From Saccharofermentans sp. (lineage in GTDB: Bacteria; Bacillota; Clostridia; Saccharofermentanales; Saccharofermentanaceae), in NCBI GenBank assembly GCA_024682215.1, contig JAIKZM010000111.1:1-32869 (forward strand): a stretch of DNA of 32,869 bases, in the 5' to 3' direction. A program made the position numbers and the translations under genes. How positions within the stretch are numbered: the first letter of the stretch is position 1; each line of letters begins with the position of its first letter. Under the pieces are notes generated by a model. The model had not been told where the DNA came from. It did no database searches and saw only the letters and a list, made by a program, of their open reading frames with translations. Positions 23,042-31,020 of this stretch are shown piece by piece.

Positions 23042-24148
23042 ATGAGTCAATATGATTTCCTCATCGTCGGTGCAGGCCTTTACGGCGCAACTTTTGCGCG
23101 CCTTGCGACTGACGGCGGATACAAGTGTCTGGTCATAGACAGACGCGGACAGGTTGCCGGCAATGTTTATACTGAGAATGTCGGCGGGATCAACGTCCAT
23201 AAGTATGGCGCTCACATTTTCCATACCAGCGACAAGGAAGTCTGGGACTTTGCGAACAGATTCGCCGAATTCAACCGTTACACGAATACGGTCGTAGCCA
23301 ACTACAAGGGCGAGATCTACTCAATGCCTTTCAACATGTACACGTTCAACAAGATGTGGGGTGTCATCACACCTGAAGAGGCAAGGGCAAAGCTCGACGA
23401 GCAGATCGCTTCAGTAAAGATCGATGAGCCTAAGAACCTCGAAGAGCAGGCCCTTTCACTTATCGGCCCCGATATCTACAACAAGCTCATCAAGGGCTAT
23501 ACCGAGAAGCAGTGGGGAAGAAAGGCCACCGAGCTTCCTGCATTCATCATCAAGAGACTTCCGGTAAGGCTTACATACAACAACAATTATTTCAACGACA
23601 GCTTCCAGGGCATCCCCGTCGGAGGCTATACAAAGTGGATCGAGAATATGCTCGAAGGCATTGAAGTCAGGACAGGCGTTGATTTCCTTGAGAACAGGGA
23701 AGAGCTTTCCGGACTTGCCGACAGGATCATCTATTCCGGCATGATCGACGAGTATTACGGATATAAGCTCGGAACGCTCGAATACAGGAGCCTCAGGTTT
23801 GAGACCGAATACATGCCTGATACAGACGATTTCCAGGGTAACGCGGTCATCAACTACACGGATGCCGAGACACCGTTCACAAGGATCATCGAGCACAAGC
23901 ATTTCGAATTCGGAACCGGAAAGGGCACCGCGGTGACACGCGAGTATCCGGCTGAGTGGAAGAAGGGCGATGAGCCTTACTACCCGCTCAATAACGACAG
24001 AAACAACGAACTTTACCGCAAATATCAGGAACTCGCGTCTGAAGACAAGATGGTCTGGTTCGGCGGAAGGCTCGGAAAATACAAGTACTACGACATGGAC
24101 GATACTATCGCTGATGCCGCAGCCGACTATAAAAAGATCACGGAGTAA
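23042..24148 (+). CDS. glf: UDP-galactopyranose mutase
   Basis: Flavoenzyme that interconverts UDP-galactopyranose and UDP-galactofuranose, supplying Galf for surface glycans. The 368-residue product has the FAD-binding LIVGAGLYGATFA, the RRGQVAGNVYTE block, HKYGAHIFHT, the YSMPFNMYTFNKMWG substrate-loop region, GYTEKQWGR, and RLPVRLTYNNNYFNDSFQGIPVGGYT, all typical of Glf. Length is normal. ATG 23042 follows AAAGGA by 9 bp. The next gene begins 4 bp after this stop. No galactofuranosyltransferase is in the window. Confidence 0.97.
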   Translation: MSQYDFLIVGAGLYGATFARLATDGGYKCLVIDRRGQVAGNVYTENVGGINVHKYGAHIFHTSDKEVWDFANRFAEFNRYTNTVVANYKGEIYSMPFNMYTFNKMWGVITPEEARAKLDEQIASVKIDEPKNLEEQALSLIGPDIYNKLIKGYTEKQWGRKATELPAFIIKRLPVRLTYNNNYFNDSFQGIPVGGYTKWIENMLEGIEVRTGVDFLENREELSGLADRIIYSGMIDEYYGYKLGTLEYRSLRFETEYMPDTDDFQGNAVINYTDAETPFTRIIEHKHFEFGTGKGTAVTREYPAEWKKGDEPYYPLNNDRNNELYRKYQELASEDKMVWFGGRLGKYKYYDMDDTIADAAADYKKITE

Positions 24149-24152
24149 ATCA

Positions 24153-25682
24153 ATGAAGGCATTCAAGAAAATCATCATCGGAATCGTTGCAGCAGCAGTA
24201 ATGATGTCCTCGGCAGCCACCGCATTTGCCGATGAGACCACTGCACCTTCACAGCCGCAGGAAACCACCGCGCCGTCAACGACATCAACATTCGACATCT
24301 CAAAGCTCAGCTTTGACACAATGTACGGAAATCAGCTCCCTGACTTCCTCAATCACGAATATGAGTACAACGGACAGAAGATCCCGATCGTAGAATCGAA
24401 TTACTATTTTCTTCTGACGTTCCTCCAGCTCAGCCAGTATGCGGCATACGGATACTATCCGGCTACTTCTGCAGGCTATCTCGACCTTGCCGCTACATAC
24501 GGTGAAGGCGATGAGAAGAAGACATACGGCGAGTATTTTGTTAAGCAGGCTGAGGAATATCTTTACAGCACATGCATCTTCGTTGAGCGTGCCAAGGCAG
24601 CCGGATTAAAGCTTTCTGACGAAGACAAGAAGGCGATCGACGATGAGGTCAACGACAGGATAGAGCAGCAGGCTAAACCCGCAGGAGTTTCCCTTGACGT
24701 TATCCTCAAGCTCTACTTCGGACCCCAGTGCGATGAGAAGGCTTACCGTTCACTTCTTGAGAACGCCACACTCGCAGGAAAGTACACAGAGAAGTACATC
24801 AAGGATTACAAGATCCCTGAAGAACAGCTCATGGTACCCAACATCAGATATGCGCTTTTCTATGCGCCCGGCGCTTCAGCAACTGATGATGACAAGAAGA
24901 AGGCTGAGGCTGCTGCAAACGACATGCTCAAGAAGTGCAAGAACGTTGAAGATCTCAAGACTCAGGCAGAGGCAGGAAAGACTGCCGGAACCGTTTACGA
25001 TCAGGGCACTCTTTCAGTGCCCAAGGGCAAGATGGTTTCCGCATTTGAGGAATGGGCATACGGCGCTACACGCAAAGAGGGCGAGATGGGCATCATCTAC
25101 TCTCAGGAATACGGCTATTTCGTAGTCGGATACATGGGCAAGGTCAAGCTCGATGAGGAAGACCAGGAATCTCTCGCCAACGATGCCATGAATACTGAGA
25201 TCGAGAACGAGATGAAGGAAAACAAGCACAACTTCCACACCGATCAGAAGTACGGTCCCGCAAAAGCTGCTCCCACGGCTGCTCCGACAACAGAGGCACC
25301 TGCTGAAACAGGCGCGGCTGCACCGGTCGAGACAGCTCCCACGGCACTTCCCACTGAGACCGGAACACCTTCTGCCGACAACGGAATGTCCAATGTTCTC
25401 ATCATTGTTTTCGTTGCGATCGGAGGAATCGCGATCATCGCGGTAATCATCATCCTCATAACGAACTCCAAGAATTCTGAAAAAGATGATTCTTCCAAGA
25501 AGAGTTCTTCACGCAAGGCTTCCAAAAAAGACGCCGATGAAGATGATGAGGACGAAGACGGCGAGTACGAAGAAGACGGAGAAGATGAAGAAGAGCCTGA
25601 GGAACAGGAAGACATCTATTCCGGCATCTCCGGCGACGAAGACGAAGAGTCTGAAGAAGAGTCTGATAAGAATAAAGATTAA
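24153..25682 (+). CDS. Membrane-anchored parvulin-like (PpiC/SurA-type) protein with acidic cytoplasmic tail
   Basis: A 509-residue surface protein from ATG 24153; an upstream in-frame start would overlap glf and bypass the signal peptide. Signal peptide at 1-26 (ATAFA-D cleavage likely). Residues about 60-225 form a helical SurA-N-like region. Residues about 228-335 look parvulin-like (VPNIRYALFYAP, then SAFEEWAYGATRKEGEMG and EYGYFVVGYMGK). A Thr/Pro/Ala linker (368-412) follows, then one transmembrane helix (413-437) and a charged tail with a Lys/Ser stretch and a run dominated by Asp and Glu (about 461-505). It is probably an extracytoplasmic folding factor, though key parvulin catalytic residues cannot be confirmed. 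It lies 4 bp after glf. It is related to the protein at 31021 (shared ESNYYF/ETNYYF region) but anchored at the other end. Confidence 0.8.
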   Translation: MKAFKKIIIGIVAAAVMMSSAATAFADETTAPSQPQETTAPSTTSTFDISKLSFDTMYGNQLPDFLNHEYEYNGQKIPIVESNYYFLLTFLQLSQYAAYGYYPATSAGYLDLAATYGEGDEKKTYGEYFVKQAEEYLYSTCIFVERAKAAGLKLSDEDKKAIDDEVNDRIEQQAKPAGVSLDVILKLYFGPQCDEKAYRSLLENATLAGKYTEKYIKDYKIPEEQLMVPNIRYALFYAPGASATDDDKKKAEAAANDMLKKCKNVEDLKTQAEAGKTAGTVYDQGTLSVPKGKMVSAFEEWAYGATRKEGEMGIIYSQEYGYFVVGYMGKVKLDEEDQESLANDAMNTEIENEMKENKHNFHTDQKYGPAKAAPTAAPTTEAPAETGAAAPVETAPTALPTETGTPSADNGMSNVLIIVFVAIGGIAIIAVIIILITNSKNSEKDDSSKKSSSRKASKKDADEDDEDEDGEYEEDGEDEEEPEEQEDIYSGISGDEDEESEEESDKNKD

Positions 25683-25731
25683 TTAAGAGAAATATAGAAA
25701 CAGTAACAATAATAGAGGGGCATCAGTCAAA

Positions 25732-26019
25732 ATGGAGATTACGACCGATCTGGTAAGATATCTCGAGGCATTGGGCAGGATCGAGCTTTCACCTGAAGAT
25801 GAAGCCGGCATGCAGAAAGGCCTTTCGGATATCCTGGGTTATTTCGACAAACTCAACGAACTCGACACGACAGGCGTTGAGCCTCTGAGCCACGCGCTCG
25901 GAAGGAGCAACGTCATGCGTGAGGATAAGGTATCTAACGGGGACATGAGGGACACGGTCCTTTCAAATGCTCCCGAGACTAAGGACGGTACGATCCTCGT
26001 GCCGAAAACATTTGATTAA
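25732..26019 (+). CDS. gatC: Asp-tRNA(Asn)/Glu-tRNA(Gln) amidotransferase subunit C
   Basis: Small stabilising subunit of the GatCAB complex, which amidates mischarged Glu-tRNA(Gln) and/or Asp-tRNA(Asn). The 95-residue product has the family pattern: LVRYLEALGRIELSPEDE, the ILGYFDKLNELDTTGVEPLSHAL core and the VMREDKV tail. AGAGGGG lies upstream of ATG 25732. gatA follows 15 bp later, in the common C-A-B order. Confidence 0.95.
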   Translation: MEITTDLVRYLEALGRIELSPEDEAGMQKGLSDILGYFDKLNELDTTGVEPLSHALGRSNVMREDKVSNGDMRDTVLSNAPETKDGTILVPKTFD

Positions 26020-26034
26020 AGGGGCGGAAAAGAT

Positions 26035-27483
26035 ATGACATCAGAAGAGATCATCAGCCTTTCTGCTCTGGAACTCGGCAAGGCGATAAAAGAAGGAAAG
26101 ACCTCATCCGTTGAGGTATGCCATGCATACCTCGAGAGGATCAATGAAACAGACGGCGAATACAACGCTTTCATCACCGTTCTCACTGAAGAGGCACTCA
26201 AGAGTGCGGCACGTGTCGATGCAGACATCTCTGCCGGCAAGCTCACGGGTCCTCTCGCAGGCGTTCCCATTGCAGTAAAGGATAACATCTGCACCAAGGG
26301 CGTTCTTACAACATGCGGCTCAAAGATGCTTTCAAACTTCGTTCCGCCTTATGACGCAACTGTAGTAAAGAAGATAGAAGAAGCCGGAATGGTCATCATC
26401 GGTAAGGTAAACATGGACGAATTCGCCATGGGCTCCACCACCGAGACCAGCTATTTCGGACCTACCGTAAACCCTCACGGAATCAACAGGGTTCCGGGCG
26501 GTTCTTCCGGCGGCAGCGCCGCAGCAGTAGCTGCTGACCTTGCGCCCATCGCGCTCGGTTCTGATACCGGTGGATCCATCAGACAGCCTTCGTCTTTCTG
26601 CGGAGTTACGGGATTAAAGCCCACATACGGAAGCGTTTCGCGTTACGGACTCGTTGCGTTCGCATCTTCCCTCGACCAGATCGGACCCATCGCAAGGAAT
26701 GCCGAAGACGCTGCTGCGCTTTACAACATCATCTGCGGCGCGGATCCCAAGGACCAGTCATCTTCTGAGGAAGCAAAGTCCGTTGATGTCGGTGCTCTTG
26801 AGAACTTCTCCCTGAAGGGAAAGAAGATCGGTCTTCCCGAAGAGTATTTCGGTGACGGTATCGATGCCGAAGTAAGGGAAAAGGTTAACGCTGCGATCGA
26901 AGTCATGAAGGGCCTCGGTGCGGAAGTCGAGACATTCTCTTTCCCCATCGCAGAATACGCGATCCCGACATATTACATAATCGCCTGCGCGGAAGCGTGC
27001 TCCAACCTTTCGCGTTACGACGGCATCAAGTACGGCTACCGTCCCGAAGGCGAGATAGATCTTACACAGCTTTACATCAAGTCCAGGAGTGAAGGCTTCG
27101 GACTCGAGGTCAAGAGAAGGATAATGCTCGGTAACTTCGTTCTCTCGTCCGGTTACTATGACGCATACTACAACAAGGCCCTTCAGGCCAAGAACCTGAT
27201 CAAGCAGTCTTTCGACAAGGCTTTTGAGAAGTATGACATCATTGCGGGACCCGTTGCGCCGACAACGGCACTCAAGGCAGGAGAGAGCCTCTCAGATCCT
27301 CTCAAGATGTATCTCGGAGACATCTGCACGGTACTCATCAATATCGCAGGACTTCCCGCGATCTCCGTTCCGTGTGGCAATGCAGGCAGTGAGAATCTCC
27401 CGGTAGGTCTCCAGTTGATCGGAAAGCCGTTTGACGAGGCAAATGTACTCGGATTCGCAGCGGCATATCAGAAGAACCAGTAA
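26035..27483 (+). CDS. gatA: Asp-tRNA(Asn)/Glu-tRNA(Gln) amidotransferase subunit A
   Basis: Glutaminase subunit that releases ammonia for tRNA-dependent amidation. The 482-residue amidase-signature protein carries the Ser-cisSer-Lys triad at Lys82 (IAVKDN), Ser157 (GGSSGGS) and Ser181 (DTGGSIRQP), with the spacing seen in characterised GatA. The SRYGLVAFASSLDQIGP segment is also typical. It has GGGGCGG upstream of ATG 26035, and gatB follows 22 bp after the stop. Confidence 0.97.
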   Translation: MTSEEIISLSALELGKAIKEGKTSSVEVCHAYLERINETDGEYNAFITVLTEEALKSAARVDADISAGKLTGPLAGVPIAVKDNICTKGVLTTCGSKMLSNFVPPYDATVVKKIEEAGMVIIGKVNMDEFAMGSTTETSYFGPTVNPHGINRVPGGSSGGSAAAVAADLAPIALGSDTGGSIRQPSSFCGVTGLKPTYGSVSRYGLVAFASSLDQIGPIARNAEDAAALYNIICGADPKDQSSSEEAKSVDVGALENFSLKGKKIGLPEEYFGDGIDAEVREKVNAAIEVMKGLGAEVETFSFPIAEYAIPTYYIIACAEACSNLSRYDGIKYGYRPEGEIDLTQLYIKSRSEGFGLEVKRRIMLGNFVLSSGYYDAYYNKALQAKNLIKQSFDKAFEKYDIIAGPVAPTTALKAGESLSDPLKMYLGDICTVLINIAGLPAISVPCGNAGSENLPVGLQLIGKPFDEANVLGFAAAYQKNQ

Positions 27484-27505
27484 GGAACAAGGGCAGGAAA
27501 AAGAT

Positions 27506-28945
27506 ATGAGAGATTATGAAATGGTTATAGGGCTCGAGGTACACTGCGAGCTGTCGACCGAATCGAAGATCTTCTGCGGGTGCTCGACGAAATTCGGAGG
27601 CGCGCCCAATACACATGTCTGCGAGGTATGTTCGGGTATGCCCGGAACGCTTCCGCAGCTTAACATGAAAGTAGTAGAGTTTGCCGTTAAGGCGGGACTC
27701 GCTCTCAATTGCGAGATCACCAGAAAGAACAAGTTCGACAGAAAGAACTACTTCTATCCCGACCTTCCGAAGGCATACCAGATCTCACAGCTCTACTTCC
27801 CGATCTGCAGGAACGGCCATGTGGACATCAAGACCAGCACGGGCACCAAGTCCATCGGCATACACGAGATCCATATGGAAGAGGATGCAGGAAAGCTAGT
27901 TCACGATCCGGTTACCGGAATGACGATGGTCGACTTCAACCGCTGCGGCGTTCCTCTCCTCGAGATCGTAAGCGAACCTGATTTCAGGAGCGCCGAGGAA
28001 GTTACCGCTTACCTTGCAAAGCTCCGTGACACCATGCAGTACCTGGGAGTTTCAGACTGCAAGATGCAGGAAGGCTCCATGCGTGCTGACGTAAACCTTT
28101 CCGTAAGACCGAGAGGACAGAAGGAATTCGGTACAAGGACCGAAATGAAGAACATCGCTTCCTTCAAGGCTATCGAGCGCGCCATCGAATACGAGAGGGA
28201 GCGCCAGATCGACCTTATTGAGGAAGGCAACGAAGTCGTCCAGGAGACAAGACGCTGGGACGATGAGAAGGAATATACCTATGCGATGAGATCCAAGGAA
28301 AATGCCCAGGATTACAAGTACTATCCGGATCCTGACCTCATGCCCATAGAGATCTCCGATGAATATCTCAATGAGATCAAGGCAGGACTCCCTGAGTTCG
28401 CCGATCAGAAAAAGGCACGTTATATAGAGCAGCTCGGGCTCCCCGAGTACGATGCGGACATCATCACCGCCAGCCCTGCTCTTGTTAAGGTCTTCGAGAC
28501 GGCATGTGAGGTTACCGGTGCGCCCAAGGAAGTCTCCAACTGGCTCATGACTGACCTGCTCAAGCTCTGCAAGGATGCTGCGGTAGCAGTCGATGACATG
28601 AAGTTTGACGGAAAGTCTCTGGGGCTCATCATAAAGATGGTCCAGGACGGCAAGATCAACCGCAAGTCCGGACGCAAAGTCCTCGAAGAAGTTTTCATGA
28701 ACGGCGCGGATCCTGAAGAATACGTTAAGGAAAACGGCCTTGCACAGGTATCTGACGCATCGGCCATCGAGCCTGTCATCAAGGAAGTGCTGGATGCAAA
28801 TCCGGGCCCTGTTTCCGAGTATCTCGCAGGCAAGGAAAAGAACTTCCAGTTCCTTGTAGGCCAGTCGATGAGAGCTCTCAAGGGCAAGGCAGATCCTCAG
28901 GCTGTAAGAACAACACTCGAAAAGCTTTTGGGTGAAATGAAATAA
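27506..28945 (+). CDS. gatB: Asp-tRNA(Asn)/Glu-tRNA(Gln) amidotransferase subunit B
   Basis: Binds the mischarged tRNA, activates its acyl group with ATP and receives ammonia from GatA. The product is 479 residues from ATG 27506, which has AGGAAA upstream; an earlier in-frame start at 27431 would lie inside gatA and is rejected. Visible are MVIGLEVHCEL, the zinc-type cysteine set FCGC...CEVC, KNYFYPDLPKAYQISQ, IHMEEDAGKL, the PLLEIVSEPD block, and a C-terminal GatB/YqeY helical domain. The stop overlaps the next start by one base (TAATG). Confidence 0.97.
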   Translation: MRDYEMVIGLEVHCELSTESKIFCGCSTKFGGAPNTHVCEVCSGMPGTLPQLNMKVVEFAVKAGLALNCEITRKNKFDRKNYFYPDLPKAYQISQLYFPICRNGHVDIKTSTGTKSIGIHEIHMEEDAGKLVHDPVTGMTMVDFNRCGVPLLEIVSEPDFRSAEEVTAYLAKLRDTMQYLGVSDCKMQEGSMRADVNLSVRPRGQKEFGTRTEMKNIASFKAIERAIEYERERQIDLIEEGNEVVQETRRWDDEKEYTYAMRSKENAQDYKYYPDPDLMPIEISDEYLNEIKAGLPEFADQKKARYIEQLGLPEYDADIITASPALVKVFETACEVTGAPKEVSNWLMTDLLKLCKDAAVAVDDMKFDGKSLGLIIKMVQDGKINRKSGRKVLEEVFMNGADPEEYVKENGLAQVSDASAIEPVIKEVLDANPGPVSEYLAGKEKNFQFLVGQSMRALKGKADPQAVRTTLEKLLGEMK

Positions 28946-30315
28946 TGGGAAAAACAGTAGCTGAAATACTGCTTGTAGTCTTTTTCGTAATAGTGAACGC
29001 ATTCTTCTCCGGCACGGAGATGGCGGTCATCTCGCTGAGTGACGCCAAGATGCGCAAGATGGCCGAGGAAGGCCACAAGAAGGCGAAAAGGATCGTTAAG
29101 TTCATAGATAACCCCGGTAATTTTCTGGCGACGATCCAGGTCGGCGTAACGCTCGCCGGCTTCCTGTCATCGGCTTTTGCCGCGAACAGCTTTGCGTCAA
29201 AGCTCGCAGAGCTGGTCGATCCCGCGGGTTCATACAAGTGGCTTGAATCTTTCTGGACAGTCATCATAACCATCGTCCTTTCATACTTTTCGCTCGTTCT
29301 GGGAGAGCTCGTACCGAAGCGCGTTGCCCAGAACAATCCCGAGAAGTGGGCATTTGCGGCTGTCGGTGTGGTAGGCTTCTTCGGCGTCATCCTCAAGCCC
29401 TTTGTTCTGTTGCTCACTGCCTCGACCAATGTGTTCCTCAAACTTTTCAAGATCTCTCCGACGCATACCGACAAGAGCGTAACCGAGGAAGAGATCCGCA
29501 TGATGGTCGACGTAGGCTCTGAATCCGGCAACATCGAGGACTCCGAAAAGGAAATGATCGACAATGTCTTCGAGTTCAACGACAAGGAAGTCTCGGAGAT
29601 AATGACCCACAGAAAGAAGATCGTATCGCTCCCCATCGATGCCGAGTTCAGCGAGGTCATGAGGGTTGCTCGTGAAGAGAAATACACCAGGATCCCGGTC
29701 TACGAAGATACCATCGACGACATCAAGGGAATACTCCACATAAAGGATCTCATCGGCATCATGCCGCCTGATGATGAGCACCCGTTCGTGCTCGAAAAGT
29801 TCATCAGAGAGCCTCTGTTCGTTCACGAGACACGTAAGATCTCATCCCTCTTCGGAGAAATGAAGACATCCGGAATGCAGATGGCCGTCATCATCGACGA
29901 GTACGGCGGAACGATGGGTATCTGCACCATCGAGGATATGCTCGAAGAGCTCGTAGGCAACATCACCGATGAGTTTGACGATGAGGAACAGTCCTTCGTC
30001 AAGCTTTCAAACGGTGACTACATCGTTGCGGGCGACATGACCCTGAGCGACCTCGAGGATGAGCTCGACACGGAGCTTACCGACGAGGAGTACGATACCA
30101 TCGCAGGTCTCGTCATCCAGGTTCTCGACAGGGTTCCCGAAGAGAAGGAAAAACCGATCGTTCATTATAAGAATCTCGATATAAAGGTCCTGAAGATCGA
30201 GGACCGCGCGATCGCGAAAGTCCTCATCCACGTCAACAAACCGGCAGTCAGCGACGGTGAGGCCGGCGAAAATGATACAGACCGAGAGAATAACGATGCT
30301 AAAAAAGAAGATTGA
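28945..30315 (+). CDS. CNNM/CorC-type membrane protein with CBS pair
   Basis: A 456-residue integral membrane protein of the DUF21-CBS-CorC family (often named hemolysin, CorC or MpfA), linked in relatives to magnesium efflux. Domain order is a DUF21/CNNM transmembrane region (about 1-185) with IVNAFFSGTEMAVISLS, IQVGVTLAGFLSSAF and LGELVPKRVAQ; two CBS motifs (about 200-335) including EIMTHRKKIVSLP and YTRIPVYEDTIDDIKGILHIKDL; and a CorC_HlyC C-terminal domain (about 345-430). A short acidic tail follows. It begins on the last base of the gatB stop and overlaps the next gene by 20 bp. Ion specificity is inferred. Confidence 0.93.
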   Translation: MGKTVAEILLVVFFVIVNAFFSGTEMAVISLSDAKMRKMAEEGHKKAKRIVKFIDNPGNFLATIQVGVTLAGFLSSAFAANSFASKLAELVDPAGSYKWLESFWTVIITIVLSYFSLVLGELVPKRVAQNNPEKWAFAAVGVVGFFGVILKPFVLLLTASTNVFLKLFKISPTHTDKSVTEEEIRMMVDVGSESGNIEDSEKEMIDNVFEFNDKEVSEIMTHRKKIVSLPIDAEFSEVMRVAREEKYTRIPVYEDTIDDIKGILHIKDLIGIMPPDDEHPFVLEKFIREPLFVHETRKISSLFGEMKTSGMQMAVIIDEYGGTMGICTIEDMLEELVGNITDEFDDEEQSFVKLSNGDYIVAGDMTLSDLEDELDTELTDEEYDTIAGLVIQVLDRVPEEKEKPIVHYKNLDIKVLKIEDRAIAKVLIHVNKPAVSDGEAGENDTDRENNDAKKED

Positions 30316-30961
30316 TCTGATACTTTATGACCTCGACGGCACGATCCAGGATTCCGTGCCGCTCATACTCGAATCATTTCACAAGGCATACGAGATCGTC
30401 CTCGGAGAATGCACGAGAAGCGATGCCGACTTGATGAGCTACATCGGAAGGCCGCTTACCGTTTCGTTCGAAAGACATGACAAAGAGACCGCCGAGAAAC
30501 TTACACAGGCTTATCTCGAATACAACAAGAAGAGGATGCTCGAAGGAGTGATCCCACTTTTCCCGGGAGTCAGGGAAGGACTTGAGAAGATCAGGGCAGA
30601 GGGTTTCAGACAGGGAATAGTTACGGCCAAGCGCCGTGATTCAGCCATGATCACCATTGACATGCTCGATATCGCGAAATACTTTGACGTGATGGTATTC
30701 AGCGAGGATACCAAACGTTCCAAGCCCCACGGCGATCCCCTTATCGAAGCGGCGGGGCGTCTCGGAGTAACCGACATGAGCCGCGTCCTTTATGTGGGAG
30801 ATGCCGGATCCGATCTGCTCTCAGCGAGGGACTGCGGTGCGTCTTTTGCTCTTGTCGACTGGACTCTGATGCCGAAAGACGAGATAGAAAAGCTCGGTCC
30901 GGACTGCATATTGTCCTCTTTAGACGAGATTCCTTGCATTATAAAGGGCAGCGAATTATAA
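30296..30961 (+). CDS. HAD-superfamily phosphatase (Gph/PpaX-like)
   Basis: Predicted cytoplasmic phosphatase of 221 residues. HAD motifs are DLDGTIQDS (nucleophile and acid/base Asp), VTAKRR (motif II Thr), the motif III lysine in KRSKPHGDP, and GDAGSD (motif IV). The helical cap between motifs I and II is the subfamily I type of phosphoglycolate phosphatase and pyrophosphatase PpaX. I chose ATG 30296 because GAGAG (30284-30288) lies 7 bp upstream and the protein then starts directly at the first strand; ATGs at 30257 and 30272 are possible but add an unlikely tail. It overlaps the preceding transporter gene by 20 bp. Substrate unknown. Confidence 0.88.
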   Translation: MLKKKIDLILYDLDGTIQDSVPLILESFHKAYEIVLGECTRSDADLMSYIGRPLTVSFERHDKETAEKLTQAYLEYNKKRMLEGVIPLFPGVREGLEKIRAEGFRQGIVTAKRRDSAMITIDMLDIAKYFDVMVFSEDTKRSKPHGDPLIEAAGRLGVTDMSRVLYVGDAGSDLLSARDCGASFALVDWTLMPKDEIEKLGPDCILSSLDEIPCIIKGSEL

Positions 30962-31020
30962 TTATCCTTGCATTTTTGCGCACACATATATTTATTTTTA
31001 TATAAGGCAGGAAATACAGT

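Noticed and set aside
23456-24319. 287-codon open frame on the minus strand
   Set aside because: Antisense to glf and the start of the foldase gene, both well supported; no motif in the product.
27431-27505. Extended gatB N-terminus overlapping gatA
   Set aside because: The extra residues come from gatA sequence in another frame; ATG 27506 begins the conserved GatB N-terminus and has AGGAAA upstream.
28052-29002. 316-codon open frame on the minus strand
   Set aside because: Lies opposite gatB and the CorC-type gene, both certain; arises from codon bias.
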